From: Butyricicoccus pullicaecorum
GTDB taxonomy: Bacteria > Bacillota > Clostridia > Oscillospirales > Butyricicoccaceae
Length of the DNA stretch: 64,000 nucleotides
Assembly (NCBI GenBank): GCA_018365995.1
Contig: JAGZIY010000002.1
Location: 124,001-188,000 of the forward strand
Reading direction: 5' to 3'
Below the pieces are notes generated by a model. It saw nothing but the letters and a program-made list of their open reading frames with translations. It had not been told where the DNA came from and did not search any database. Positions within the stretch are counted from its first letter, which is position 1; the number at the start of each line of letters is the position of its first letter. This document shows positions 7,798-17,500 of this stretch, piece after piece. The position numbers and the translations under genes were made by a program.

Positions 7798-8997
7798 ATG
7801 GAGAGAATGATTGGTACTGTATCACGCGGCGTGCGCGCCCCCATTATCCGCGAGGGTGATGATCTTGCGCAAATCGTAGTGGATTCGGTTCTTGCTGCAT
7901 CGGAAAGTGCACCATTCACCATCGCAGACCGCGATGTTATCGCTGTGACCGAAGCGGTCGTAGCGCGTGCACAGGGAAACTATGCAAGTGTAGATAACAT
8001 TGCTGCTGATGTAAAAAGCAAGCTGGGCGGTGACACAGTCGGTGTCATCTTCCCCATTTTGAGCCGCAACCGCTTTGCAATTTGTCTGCGCGGCATTGCA
8101 AAAGGCTGCAAGAAGGTGATACTCATGCTGAGCTATCCTTCTGACGAGGTTGGCAACCATCTCATTGATTTAGATGAAATGGACGAAAAGGGTGTAAACC
8201 CATGGACAGACATCTTGTCTGAAGCAAAGTACCGTGAACTATTTGGCTACAAGACCCATGTATTCACAGGGGTAGACTATGTAGATTACTACAAAAAGCT
8301 CATCGAGGAAACCGGTGCTGAGGCAGAGGTTATTTTTGCAAATGACCCGCGCGCCATTCTGAATTATACCAAGCATGTTCTGGCATGTGATATCCATACC
8401 CGTGCACGCACAAAGCGCCTGCTCCAAAATGCCGGTGCGGAGGTCGTGTGCACGCTTGATGATATCATGACAGAGAGCATGGACGGCTCCGGCTACAATG
8501 ACCGCTTCGGTCTGCTTGGCTCCAACAAGGCAACCGAGGACTCGGTCAAGCTGTTCCCCATTCACTGCGATGAAATGGTGGCAAAAATCCATCAGATGAT
8601 TCAGGATAAGACCGGTAAAAATGTGGAAGTCATGATTTATGGCGACGGTGCATTCAAGGATCCTGTCGGAAAGATTTGGGAACTTGCCGATCCGGTTGTT
8701 TCTCCGGCATATACACCTGGTTTGGAAGGCACTCCAAACGAGGTCAAGCTCAAGTACCTTGCAGATAACGATTTTGCAAACCTGTCCGGTGATGCGCTCA
8801 AGGACGCAATCAAAGAATATATCCATGATAAGGACGAAAAGGCAAAGAATCTCAAGGGCACCATGGTAACACAGGGCACCACCCCACGCCGCCTGACCGA
8901 CCTCATCGGCTCTCTGGCTGACCTGACCTCTGGCTCCGGCGATAAGGGCACCCCAATCATTTATATTCAGGGATATTTTGACAACTATACGCGATAA
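7798..8997 (+). CDS. CofE-like F420-0:gamma-glutamyl ligase family protein
   Basis: 399-residue member of the CofE family (PF01996). In archaea and actinobacteria that family adds glutamate to coenzyme F420-0 using GTP. The N-terminal part reads RMIGTVSRGVRAPIIREGDD and ADRDVIAVTEAVVARAQG, and the metal-binding area MIYGDGAFKDPVGKIWELAD is present. It is much longer than archaeal CofE (about 250 residues), with an added central and C-terminal portion. Nothing else for F420 synthesis is visible here, and Clostridia generally lack F420. It may therefore ligate an amino acid to some other acid. ATG at 7798 follows AGAGGA; the promoter at 7711-7739 rules out the longer frame. Confidence 0.85.
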   Translation: MERMIGTVSRGVRAPIIREGDDLAQIVVDSVLAASESAPFTIADRDVIAVTEAVVARAQGNYASVDNIAADVKSKLGGDTVGVIFPILSRNRFAICLRGIAKGCKKVILMLSYPSDEVGNHLIDLDEMDEKGVNPWTDILSEAKYRELFGYKTHVFTGVDYVDYYKKLIEETGAEAEVIFANDPRAILNYTKHVLACDIHTRARTKRLLQNAGAEVVCTLDDIMTESMDGSGYNDRFGLLGSNKATEDSVKLFPIHCDEMVAKIHQMIQDKTGKNVEVMIYGDGAFKDPVGKIWELADPVVSPAYTPGLEGTPNEVKLKYLADNDFANLSGDALKDAIKEYIHDKDEKAKNLKGTMVTQGTTPRRLTDLIGSLADLTSGSGDKGTPIIYIQGYFDNYTR

Positions 8998-9012
8998 AAT
9001 ATAGCACACAAG

Positions 9013-9050
9013 CAGGCAGTATCTCATTTCGATGCTGCCTGTTTTGTTTG
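9013..9050 (+). terminator. Terminator after the cofE-like gene
   Basis: Stem CAGGCAG (9013-9019) with CTGCCTG (9035-9041), then TTTTGTTTG. It closes the single-gene unit. Confidence 0.8.
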
Positions 9051-9092
9051 TATTCTTTCACAAGAAAATCCATACGACTTTATAGCAAATCA

Positions 9093-9121
9093 TTGACTTT
9101 TACATGGACAGACATTATTCT
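9093..9121 (+). promoter_or_regulatory. Probable sigma-A promoter for the 9284 gene
   Basis: -35 TTGACT (9093-9098), 17-base spacer, -10 TATTCT (9116-9121). It would give an untranslated leader of about 155 bases before the chosen start. Confidence 0.6.
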
Positions 9122-9283
9122 ATAAACATAAAAACATGTTTTTACCCCCATATATCTGTAAACAATAAACAAATATAGTCTGAAAATCTATTGCTGAACG
9201 CACTGCTGTACAAAACGATTTGACTGAGCCAGTAATTGAAGCAGTCTATGTATATGTACAGTACCCATCAGGTACAAAGGCTT

Positions 9284-9790
9284 ATGAAGAACAAATTCCA
9301 TATACCGGCAAAGGTTAAAATCGTTTTGGTGATTCTTTCCATATTTTTTATACTTGGATTTATTGCCACACCACGCTATCAAACGATTGATAAAACTTAC
9401 CGTATGACAACGAACAATCCTGCGGTCATTACAGAGCCCGTTGCTGTACAGGGGAAAATAAAATACTATGGTCTCAGACTGGGCAGCATCGAATTTACAG
9501 GCAATATCACGATTGGAACACAAACCTTTTCTTTCTGTTACCACAATCCCTATCGAAAAGATTCGTGCGTTTCCGGTGACAGCCCACTCCCGATATTCTT
9601 TCCAGATTCCAGAAGACCCTTGCTGCTCCATTTCCGGTTCAGTGAGCGGCATATTGGAGATGCAATTGCAAACAAATACTTTACAGGCTCCTTGCTTGGG
9701 AATATCCACGAAATATCTGGAAACATAACCTTATATTATACAGACCGCCGTAATCAGGAACAATATTGGATTCAATTAGAGCCTTTATAA
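9284..9790 (+). CDS. Hypothetical membrane-anchored protein
   Basis: I do not recognise a family. With the ATG at 9284 it has 168 residues: a short basic N-terminus, one strong hydrophobic helix (about residues 10-28), then a polar, probably extracellular domain rich in beta-prone residues and ending QYWIQLEPL. The topology suggests a type II membrane protein with an external domain. The start is uncertain. The frame is open from a TTG at 9236 with ATGs at 9248 and 9254, and none has a good ribosome site (AAAGG lies only three bases before 9284). It stands alone with its own promoter and a strong terminator. Confidence 0.6.
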   Translation: MKNKFHIPAKVKIVLVILSIFFILGFIATPRYQTIDKTYRMTTNNPAVITEPVAVQGKIKYYGLRLGSIEFTGNITIGTQTFSFCYHNPYRKDSCVSGDSPLPIFFPDSRRPLLLHFRFSERHIGDAIANKYFTGSLLGNIHEISGNITLYYTDRRNQEQYWIQLEPL

Positions 9791-9806
9791 TCGTTTTCTG
9801 CACATG

Positions 9807-9835
9807 AACCGCCCACCTGCGTGGGCGGTTTTTTG
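9807..9835 (+). terminator. Terminator after the 9284 gene
   Basis: Perfect 10-base GC-rich stem AACCGCCCAC (9807-9816) and GTGGGCGGTT (9821-9830) with a four-base loop, followed by T residues. Confidence 0.92.
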
Positions 9836-9872
9836 AATGTTGCCAAAATGTATCCCGCTTCGCGCAGAGATA

Positions 9873-9881
9873 TGTTATAAT
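9873..9881 (+). promoter_or_regulatory. Extended -10 promoter for the alcohol dehydrogenase unit
   Basis: TGTTATAAT (9873-9881) is a perfect -10 with the extended TGn element. No good -35 is visible. It lies about 80 bases before the gene. Confidence 0.6.
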
Positions 9882-9957
9882 AAAAATAATCGCTTGATTG
9901 GAATGATACACGAGCAAGGTTGTATTTTTATCAAATTTCCCAACAGGAGGTTTTTCT

Positions 9958-11145
9958 ATGCAGAACTTTACCTATTGCGCCCCCACCAAGGTTATTTTCG
10001 GGCGCGGAATCGAGTCACAAATCGGCAGCACACTCAAAGATATGGGTGCCAGCCGCGTACTTATACACTATGGCAGCGGCTCTGTCAAGAAAATCGGGCT
10101 TCTGGACAAGGTTATCACATCTCTTACCGAGGCTGGGATTTCTTATGCAGAGCTTGGCGGCGTTGCGCCAAACCCCAAGCTTTCTTTCATTCGTGAGGGC
10201 ATCGCCTTCTGTCAGGCTGAAAAAATTGATTTTATTCTTGCTGTGGGCGGCGGCTCTGTCATCGACTCTGCAAAGGCGATTGGTGTAGGACTGGCAACCG
10301 GAAACGACCCTTGGCAGTATGCCTCCACAGGCACACACCCAAAAGCAAACGAGGTCTTTCCCGTCGGCGTGGTGCTGACCCTTGCAGCAGCAGGCAGTGA
10401 GATGTCCAACTCTGATGTCATCACCAATGATTTGTTGACCCCGTGGGTCAAGCAGGGCATTACCTCCGAGACCGTTCGCCCGCTTGTAGCATTCTTAAAT
10501 CCCGAAAATACCTATACCGTTTCCAAGTTCCAAACAGGCTGTGGTATCGTAGATATCATGATGCACACCATGGAGCGTTATTTGACAGGTGACAATGAAT
10601 GTGACCTCACCGAGCGTCTTGCCGAGGCTCTTCTGGTTTCCGTGCGCGAAGCCGGTCGGACTGCAATCGCACACCCAGAAGATTATGAGGCACGTGCAAC
10701 GCTGATGTGGGCTTCTTCGCTGTCGCACAATGATTTGACGGGCTGCGGCAAACAGCGAAAATTCCCCGCACATAAGCTGGAGCACCCCGTTTCTGCGCTG
10801 CATGATACCGTGGCACATGGCGCAGGGCTTTCGGTTCTGTTCCCTGCTTGGGCGCAATATGTCATGCAGCATGATATCATGAAGTTTGCACAGCTCGCAA
10901 ACCGTGTTTGGGATTGTCCCATGAATTTTGACCACCCTGAACGCACTGCACAGGCAGGAATTGATGCCATGAAGCGTTACTTTACAGAAATCGGTATGCC
11001 CACCCGTATGTCTGAACTTGGACTGACCCCTGACGAGTATGAAGCCATTATCAATCTCACCACCAAGGGCGGCATACAGCCAGTGAAAAGCTATATCGAC
11101 CTGTATCCCGACGATATCCGTGCAATTTATGCACTTGCAGAATAA
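9958..11145 (+). CDS. Iron-containing alcohol dehydrogenase (butanol dehydrogenase-like)
   Basis: 395-residue group III (iron-activated) alcohol dehydrogenase, nearest in pattern to NADPH-dependent butanol dehydrogenases BdhA/BdhB and YqhD. It starts MQNFTYCAPTKVIFGRG, as these do. The nucleotide loop is AVGGGSVIDSAKAIG (about residues 94-108), and metal-ligand regions include MHTMERYLTG and HPVSALHDTVAHGAGL. It probably reduces aldehydes to alcohols during fermentation. The exact substrate cannot be read from the sequence. RBS ACAGGAGG. It precedes the stalk-domain gene by 17 bases, so the two are likely one operon. Confidence 0.93.
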   Translation: MQNFTYCAPTKVIFGRGIESQIGSTLKDMGASRVLIHYGSGSVKKIGLLDKVITSLTEAGISYAELGGVAPNPKLSFIREGIAFCQAEKIDFILAVGGGSVIDSAKAIGVGLATGNDPWQYASTGTHPKANEVFPVGVVLTLAAAGSEMSNSDVITNDLLTPWVKQGITSETVRPLVAFLNPENTYTVSKFQTGCGIVDIMMHTMERYLTGDNECDLTERLAEALLVSVREAGRTAIAHPEDYEARATLMWASSLSHNDLTGCGKQRKFPAHKLEHPVSALHDTVAHGAGLSVLFPAWAQYVMQHDIMKFAQLANRVWDCPMNFDHPERTAQAGIDAMKRYFTEIGMPTRMSELGLTPDEYEAIINLTTKGGIQPVKSYIDLYPDDIRAIYALAE

Positions 11146-11162
11146 TACAAGGAGGTTTTTCC

Positions 11163-12464
11163 ATGAAACATATATTCTCCCGTATCTGCGGTACTGTTTT
11201 TGCTGTTTCTCTCCTGTTTGCCGCTGTTCCGGCATCCACAGCTTCAGCAGCCGGTATCCATGTCACACTGGATGATGCAGAATTATCCTTCTCCGATGCA
11301 CAGCCTCTCATGCGCAATGACCGTACCTTTGTTCCCTTTCGTGCTATCTTTGAGAGCATGGGTGCTTCGGTTTCTTGGGACGATCCCTCTCACACAGTTA
11401 CAGCCAGTCGTGGAGATCGCACCATCAAACTGACCATCGGACGCAAAGCGTGTGTAGTTGACCGTGCCGGTTCTGACCGTTCTTTCACTACCGATGCGGC
11501 TCCCTTTATTGAAAGCGGACGCACCTATGTGCCCGTGCGCTTTGCAGCACAGGCACTTGGCGCTGCTGTCGGCTGGGATAATGCAACCCAGACCGTTATC
11601 ATTGTAGATACTGAAAAAATGATGCAGACAGCCTTTGCCGGACAATTCCAAACCATCAACACCATCGTGCAGTTTGCCAACAGCTGTGCACCTATCACAC
11701 CACGTTCCACCACTGGCTCGATTGGTGCAACCTTTACCTTCCACACCGCAATGGGAGATATTCCATCTACCCTGATCGGCTCTCTCACAGGCACAGAAAG
11801 TGCTGATGCGGCTCAGTTTACAGCTACGCTGCAAACCGATCGCAGCTCAATTGAATCTGCAATAGCCGCCAATGAAGGCATGTCTGTCATTGATGAAAAT
11901 GTAGATGCTTTGCTCAAGAAGCTGGCAAATATAGCAGTAGAAGGGATCATCAGCCGCACGGATGGCAAACTCTATCTAAAATCTGATTTTCTAACCGAGG
12001 TAGGGATCCCCAAAGGCTCTTGGGCGATGAAACCGCTGGACATGGGCGCCGGACTGACTGCAGTCAAAAATGCAGATGGCATCGATTTTGTGTGTGCGAT
12101 GGCGCAGCAGAAAACACTTACCTTGGGAAGCAGCGTTGCTCAAGTACGTTCGGTAGTTGCAAGCCTATCTGACCAGTCCTCCTCACCTACGGAAGCAAGC
12201 GCTGGGAACGCCGTTTTACGTTATAGTGCGTCCCCATTTACCGAAGTAAGCATGAATCTATCTGCCAGCCAAGCACTGACCATTGTCCACACGATTTCTC
12301 CCAACGGAATTGGATCGACCCCAACCATCACCATGACCACCGTACAGCGCAAAACAGGAACTTCCATTACCTATGAAAAAAATACACCCAGCTATAATGC
12401 AGCGGTACGCATCGACTTGACACCCGGCGCTTCGTCCACCGCTCCCGCTGTACGTCCCTCTTGA
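11163..12464 (+). CDS. Secreted stalk-domain protein (copper amine oxidase N-terminal-like repeats)
   Basis: 433 residues with a clear signal peptide (MKHIFSRICGTVFAVSLLFA, cleavage near ASA-AG at about 30). Next comes a stalk domain of the copper amine oxidase N-terminal type (PF07833), covering two repeats: RTFVPFRAIFESMGASVSWD and, about 65 residues on, RTYVPVRFAAQALGAAVGWD. These domains are common on clostridial surface proteins and do not imply an oxidase. The remaining 290 residues are Ser/Thr/Ala-rich and I do not recognise them. The ribosome site AAGGAGG is strong. Its link to the alcohol dehydrogenase is positional only. Confidence 0.85.
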   Translation: MKHIFSRICGTVFAVSLLFAAVPASTASAAGIHVTLDDAELSFSDAQPLMRNDRTFVPFRAIFESMGASVSWDDPSHTVTASRGDRTIKLTIGRKACVVDRAGSDRSFTTDAAPFIESGRTYVPVRFAAQALGAAVGWDNATQTVIIVDTEKMMQTAFAGQFQTINTIVQFANSCAPITPRSTTGSIGATFTFHTAMGDIPSTLIGSLTGTESADAAQFTATLQTDRSSIESAIAANEGMSVIDENVDALLKKLANIAVEGIISRTDGKLYLKSDFLTEVGIPKGSWAMKPLDMGAGLTAVKNADGIDFVCAMAQQKTLTLGSSVAQVRSVVASLSDQSSSPTEASAGNAVLRYSASPFTEVSMNLSASQALTIVHTISPNGIGSTPTITMTTVQRKTGTSITYEKNTPSYNAAVRIDLTPGASSTAPAVRPS

Positions 12465-12525
12465 CTGCAATCTGGCAGCCATTCTATAAGTCAAATGACA
12501 GCATGACTGTTTCAGCAACCTGACC

Positions 12526-12555
12526 AGCCGCCTAAAAAGGCGGCTGATTTTTATA
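12526..12555 (+). terminator. Terminator after the stalk-domain gene
   Basis: Stem AGCCGCC (12526-12532) with GGCGGCT (12539-12545), then a T-rich tail. Confidence 0.85.
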
Positions 12556-12721
12556 ATTTTTATACATTTTTTTGATTTTGTTGGAAAAGCAATTGCAATT
12601 CCCATCTAAACATAGTAAACTTAATTTCGGAAGCTATTTATCTTAGCATCTTTCACCCAAAGTGTAGCAAATCAGTGCAAAATAACCTATTTTCTGCGTA
12701 TGTAATTGTAGAAAATCATGC

Positions 12722-12751
12722 TTGATAATTCCTACTGCTCCGGTGTATATT
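12722..12751 (+). promoter_or_regulatory. Probable sigma-A promoter for nifS-nifU
   Basis: -35 TTGATA (12722-12727), 18-base spacer, -10 TATATT (12746-12751), about 40 bases before nifS. The preceding 160 bases of the gap are AT-rich and show no gene. Confidence 0.65.
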
Positions 12752-12791
12752 AAATATAGAACACGAACTCCATAAGGAGGAGATCTATTAA

Positions 12792-14021
12792 ATGAATCGT
12801 TTTGTTTATGCAGACAATGCGGCAACCACGCCCATGTCTGAATCTGTATATGAGGCTATGAAGCCCTATTTGACCGAGTTTTATGGAAATCCATCTTCCC
12901 TTTACCGAATCGGTCGAGAAAATCATCGCGCCATCACAACGGCACGAGAAAAGGTTGCGCAGGCAATCGGTGCTCAAGAACCAAAAGAAATCATCTTTAC
13001 CGGCGGCGGTTCACAGGCAGACAACCTTGCCATCCGCGGCTATGTAAAGGGGCGATCGGCGCGCGGCCGCAAGCACATCATCACCTCCAAAATCGAGCAT
13101 CATGCCGTACTCTATACCTGTGAGGCGCTCGAAAAGGAGGGCTATCCGGTCACCTATCTGGACGTAGATGCCGAGGGTCATGTTGACCTTGAGCAGCTCA
13201 AATCTGTCATTTCTGACCAGACTGCCATTGTCACCATTATGGCTGCCAATAATGAGATCGGTACCATCGAGGATCTCAAGGCAATTTCCGAAATTGCACA
13301 CGCACATGGCGCTGTTTTTCATACGGACGCTGTGCAGGCAGTTGGGCATATGCACATCAATGTACAGGAAATGGGCATTGATATGCTCTCCCTTTCCGGT
13401 CACAAATTCCGTGGACCAAAGGGAATCGGTGCACTCTATCTGCGCAAGGGCATCGCACTCGAGCCGCTGGTTTATGGTGGCGGACAGGAACGCGGTCTTT
13501 CCTCCGGTACGGAAAATGTAGCTGGTATCGTTGGTCTGGGACAAGCAATCGAAGATGCGACCGGCAGCCATCTCGATGAAAAAATGGGCTATGTAAAAAA
13601 GCTCACCGACCGTCTTGTGAAGGGCATTATGGACAAGATCCCTTATACCCACTACACTGGCGATCCGGTCAATCGTCTGCCCGGCACTGCTTCTTTCGTA
13701 TTTGAAGCCATTGAGGGCGAAGGTCTGATCCTTCGTCTGGATAATGCTGGTATTTGCAGTTCCACAGGTTCTGCATGCTCGACTGGCTCCCTCGACCCGT
13801 CCCATGTACTCATGGCGATTGGTCTGCCGCACGAAATCGCACACGGCTCCCTGCGTTTGACACTCGGCGAACAAAACACCGAGGAAGATGTAGACTACCT
13901 CATTGAAAAGGTTACAGAGGTCGTTTCCACCTTGCGTTCAATGAGTCCTGTCTGGATTGACGGAAAGCCCGATATGAGCGCGGCATGTGATCTGCATGCC
14001 GATCACGATCATCATCACTAA
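12792..14021 (+). CDS. nifS: Cysteine desulfurase NifS
   Basis: PLP enzyme that takes sulfur from cysteine for iron-sulfur cluster assembly on the scaffold encoded next to it. 409 residues. Motifs are YADNAATTPM at the start, the PLP lysine in SLSGHKFRGPKGIGALYL, the GGGQERGLSSGTENVAG region, and the persulfide loop SSTGSACSTGSLDPSHVL. The C-terminus is unusual: after the normal end it carries a short His/Asp-rich tail, HADHDHHH, a likely metal-binding element. Strong RBS AAGGAGGAG. The nifU gene begins 30 bases downstream with its own AAAGGAG. Confidence 0.96.
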   Translation: MNRFVYADNAATTPMSESVYEAMKPYLTEFYGNPSSLYRIGRENHRAITTAREKVAQAIGAQEPKEIIFTGGGSQADNLAIRGYVKGRSARGRKHIITSKIEHHAVLYTCEALEKEGYPVTYLDVDAEGHVDLEQLKSVISDQTAIVTIMAANNEIGTIEDLKAISEIAHAHGAVFHTDAVQAVGHMHINVQEMGIDMLSLSGHKFRGPKGIGALYLRKGIALEPLVYGGGQERGLSSGTENVAGIVGLGQAIEDATGSHLDEKMGYVKKLTDRLVKGIMDKIPYTHYTGDPVNRLPGTASFVFEAIEGEGLILRLDNAGICSSTGSACSTGSLDPSHVLMAIGLPHEIAHGSLRLTLGEQNTEEDVDYLIEKVTEVVSTLRSMSPVWIDGKPDMSAACDLHADHDHHH

Positions 14022-14051
14022 TTCGTTATTTTTACAAAGGAGATACACGCT

Positions 14052-14486
14052 ATGGATTACAGCGAGAAGGTATTTGACCATTTTACAAACCCACGCAATG
14101 TTGGTGAAATTGAAGACGCAAGCGGTGTCGGCGAAGTTGGCAATGCAAAATGCGGCGATATTATGAAGATTTATCTCAAGGTTTCTGATGATGGCATCAT
14201 TGAAGATGTCAAGTTCAAGACATTTGGCTGCGGCGCTGCGATTGCAACCTCCTCTATGGCAACCGAACTGGTAAAGGGTAAGTCCTTGGAAGAAGCACTT
14301 AAACTCACCAATCAAGCTGTGGCAGAAGCACTTGATGGTTTGCCGCCGGTAAAAATGCACTGTTCTGTACTGGCAGAGGAAGCACTGCGCTCTGCGATTG
14401 CAGACTACTACCGTAAGCAGGGCAAGGATCCGGAGGCACTCTTAGGCTGCTCCTGTGACTGCTCTACTTGTCACTGTGAGCACTAA
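14052..14486 (+). CDS. nifU: Iron-sulfur scaffold NifU/IscU with Cys-rich tail
   Basis: 144-residue scaffold on which [Fe-S] clusters are built with sulfur from NifS. The three cluster cysteines are visible in GNAKCGDIMKIYLKV, FKTFGCGAAIATSS and VKMHCSVLAEEAL. The start MDYSEKVFDHFTNPRNVGE is typical of clostridial NifU-N proteins. The last dozen residues, CSCDCSTCHCEH, add five more cysteines and two histidines in CxCxCxxCxC spacing. That extension could hold an extra metal or receive iron. It pairs with the His-rich tail of NifS. A terminator follows. Confidence 0.96.
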   Translation: MDYSEKVFDHFTNPRNVGEIEDASGVGEVGNAKCGDIMKIYLKVSDDGIIEDVKFKTFGCGAAIATSSMATELVKGKSLEEALKLTNQAVAEALDGLPPVKMHCSVLAEEALRSAIADYYRKQGKDPEALLGCSCDCSTCHCEH

Positions 14487-14523
14487 TCAAATATCCTGCG
14501 ACTCTTCTAGATTCCGCATATCA

Positions 14524-14550
14524 GGGCAGATCACAAATCTGCCCTTTTGC
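14524..14550 (+). terminator. Terminator after nifU
   Basis: Stem GGGCAGAT (14524-14531) with ATCTGCCC (14537-14544), then TTTT. No promoter was recognised between it and mfd. Confidence 0.85.
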
Positions 14551-14599
14551 CATTTTCTTCTCCCGTTCATTTCCCACTATTTTCTGACAGGAGACTGCT

Positions 14600-17500
14600 A
14601 TGCAAAATATCACTCTCAGTATCACAAATTCTTCTCCATATCAGGCGCTCTATAAAGGTCTGCTTTCGGGAGAAACACCGGCTTTGGCTGTGGGGCTCCC
14701 CCCCATCGCCAAGGCACAGCTTGCTGCCGCTCTCCGGCTGGAAACCTCACGTCCAATCTGTATCATCACAGACGAAGATACATCCGCTTTGCGGCTGGCT
14801 TCCGATCTGCAAACTTTTTCCGAACTTCCGGTTGTGCATATCCCTTCTAGAGAGCTTAGTATGGCAGGCATGGAGGGTATGTCCCGTCAATACGAGCAGG
14901 CACGCATTGAAGCCCTCTCACGCCTACAAACCGCGCCCCTGATTACGTTGTCTGCCGCTGCATTGGTGCAAAAAACCTTGCCGCCTCATACACTCGCCGC
15001 CACCAGCTTTACCATTCACACCGGAGATCTCACTCCACTTACCGACCTTATCCAACAGCTGATCTGTGCAGGCTATCAGCGCTGCGCACAAGTCGAGGGC
15101 TCTGGTCAATTCTCGGTTCGCGGTGGAATCCTCGATGTATTTCCTCCCTGTACCCAAACACCAGTCCGTATTGAATACTGGGGAGATGAAATCGATTCTA
15201 TGGCGCGATTTGATGTGGGCTCTCAAAGGCGTGGGGATCGTATTGATACTCTTGTCTGTCTGCCCTGCATGGAAACATTGCCATCCTGCGCACACGGTGG
15301 GATTTCCGGTCTCTGCAAGGCACTCGATCAGGCAGTACACGCAAGGCGTAAAAAACACCCTGATCTGATCCATAATGTGGAGCGTGATACGGAACGCCTG
15401 ACAGAAACACAAGCCTTGCCCTCTGCGGATAAATATTTACCACTTATCTATCCAGACGCCGCAACACCGCTTGCCTATCTGCCGGAAAACACCATCTTTC
15501 TCATTGATGATACACCGCGTCTACGCGAGGCAGTCCGTGGCTATACACTCCGGCTTGCTGGTGACTTGGAGGCACTTACCGAACGCGGTGAACTGCCGCA
15601 GGAGCCAGATGCCTTTGCGCTGGACTTTTCCGCGCTATGTAAAGCGCTGTCATCTCGTCCTCTCATTCGTCTGGATACATTTCTCAACACGGCAGAAGAA
15701 CTGCTTCCCAAAACTCTTGTGAGCTTCGTTGTCAATCAGATGAATCCCTTCGGCAGCTCATTTGATATCGCTGCTGCGGATATTCAGAGCTTTTTAGGGC
15801 AAAACCGTGCAGTTTGTGTAGTCTGCAGTTCTGAACTTCGCTGTAAAAATATGCAGGAGGAATTGGCTGCACATGATATACATGCTCCCGTTACAGACCG
15901 CCTTCCTGCTCTGGGGCACGTGCATATTTTAGAGGGTTCGCTGTCCTCTGGTCTGGAATATCCTGAACTTGGTCTAATCCTGCTCAGCGAGGGACATTCT
16001 CCGGCTCGCAAAAAAGCTTCACGCACAAAAAAATCCAACCGCGACCGCGTGAAAAGCTACGCCGATTTGACCCCAGGTGACCTTGTTGTACACGAGCATC
16101 ATGGTATTGGGCGCTATATTGGCATGGAACGTATGAAAATTGATGGTGCAGAACGTGATTTTGTAAAAATTGCATTTGCCGGCACAGACTTTCTATACAT
16201 TCCCGCCACATCACTCGACTTGATTTCCAAATATATTGGCGGCAGCGACCCTGAAAAGGTACGGCTCAACAAACTGGGCGGCACAGACTGGCAGCGTGCC
16301 CGCACACGCGCAAAGGCAGCTGCCAAAGAGCTTGCCGCTGGTCTCTTGCAATTATATGCAGAACGCAGCAGGCTCAAGGGCTATGCCTTCCCACCTGATG
16401 ATGTTTGGCAGCGCGAATTTGAACAGTCTTTCCCCTATGAAGAGACAGAAGATCAACTGCGCTGTATCGCGGAAATCAAGCAGGACATGCAGTCTGACCG
16501 CCCAATGGACCGCCTGCTCTGCGGTGATGTTGGCTTTGGAAAAACAGAGGTTGCACTGCGTGCAGTGATGAAATGTATCCTTGCAGGCAAGCAGGCGGCT
16601 ATCCTTGTGCCTACCACGGTACTCGCAAGACAGCATTATCTTACAGCAATCCAGCGTTTTGCGGGATATCCCGTGAAAATCGACTTGATTTCACGTCATA
16701 AAACGCCTTCAGAGCAGAAAAAGATTCTGGAACAGCTGCAAAACGGTATCATTGATGTTATTATCGGCACCCATAAGCTATTTAACAAAAAGATTCAATT
16801 TCACGATCTCGGACTTTTGGTCATTGATGAGGAACAGCGCTTTGGGGTCAGCCACAAGGAAACACTCAAAGAGATGTCCAAGCAGGTCGATGTACTCACA
16901 CTCTCCGCAACTCCGATCCCACGTACTTTGAATATGGCATTATCCGGAATTCGAGATATGTCGGCAATCGAGGAGCCTCCACACGACCGCTGGCCTGTGC
17001 AAACCTATGTGGCAGAATATAATGAACTTGTCATACATGATGCCATTCGGCGTGAGCTGGCACGTGGCGGACAGGTCTATTATCTGCACAACTATGTAGA
17101 ATCTATTGAACAAACCGCCCTGCGCTTGCAAAAAGATTTCCCTGACGCCCGCATTGGGATTGCACATGGCAAAATGCACATGCGTGAACTATCCAATGTG
17201 ATGAACGACATGAGTGATGGCGCATTAGATATTCTGGTCTGCACCACAATCATCGAGACGGGCATTGACATTCCAAATGCCAATACACTGATTATCGAAA
17301 ATGCCGATTGTATGGGACTTGCCCAACTACATCAGATTCGCGGACGTGTCGGTCGTTCCAGCCGCCGTGCATTTGCATATCTTACCTTTCGGCGCGGCAA
17401 GGTACTCTCCGAAACTTCACAAAAGCGCTTGTCTGCCATTCGTGAGTTTGCCGAATTTGGTTCGGGCTTCAAAATTGCAATGCGCGACCTTGAAATCCGT

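Noticed and set aside
8239..9027. 262-codon antisense frame in the cofE-like gene
   Set aside because: Shadow of a well-supported gene; no start signals and Cys/His/Ile-rich antisense composition.
11163..12464. Copper amine oxidase activity for the stalk-domain protein
   Set aside because: Only the non-catalytic N-terminal-type stalk repeats are present.
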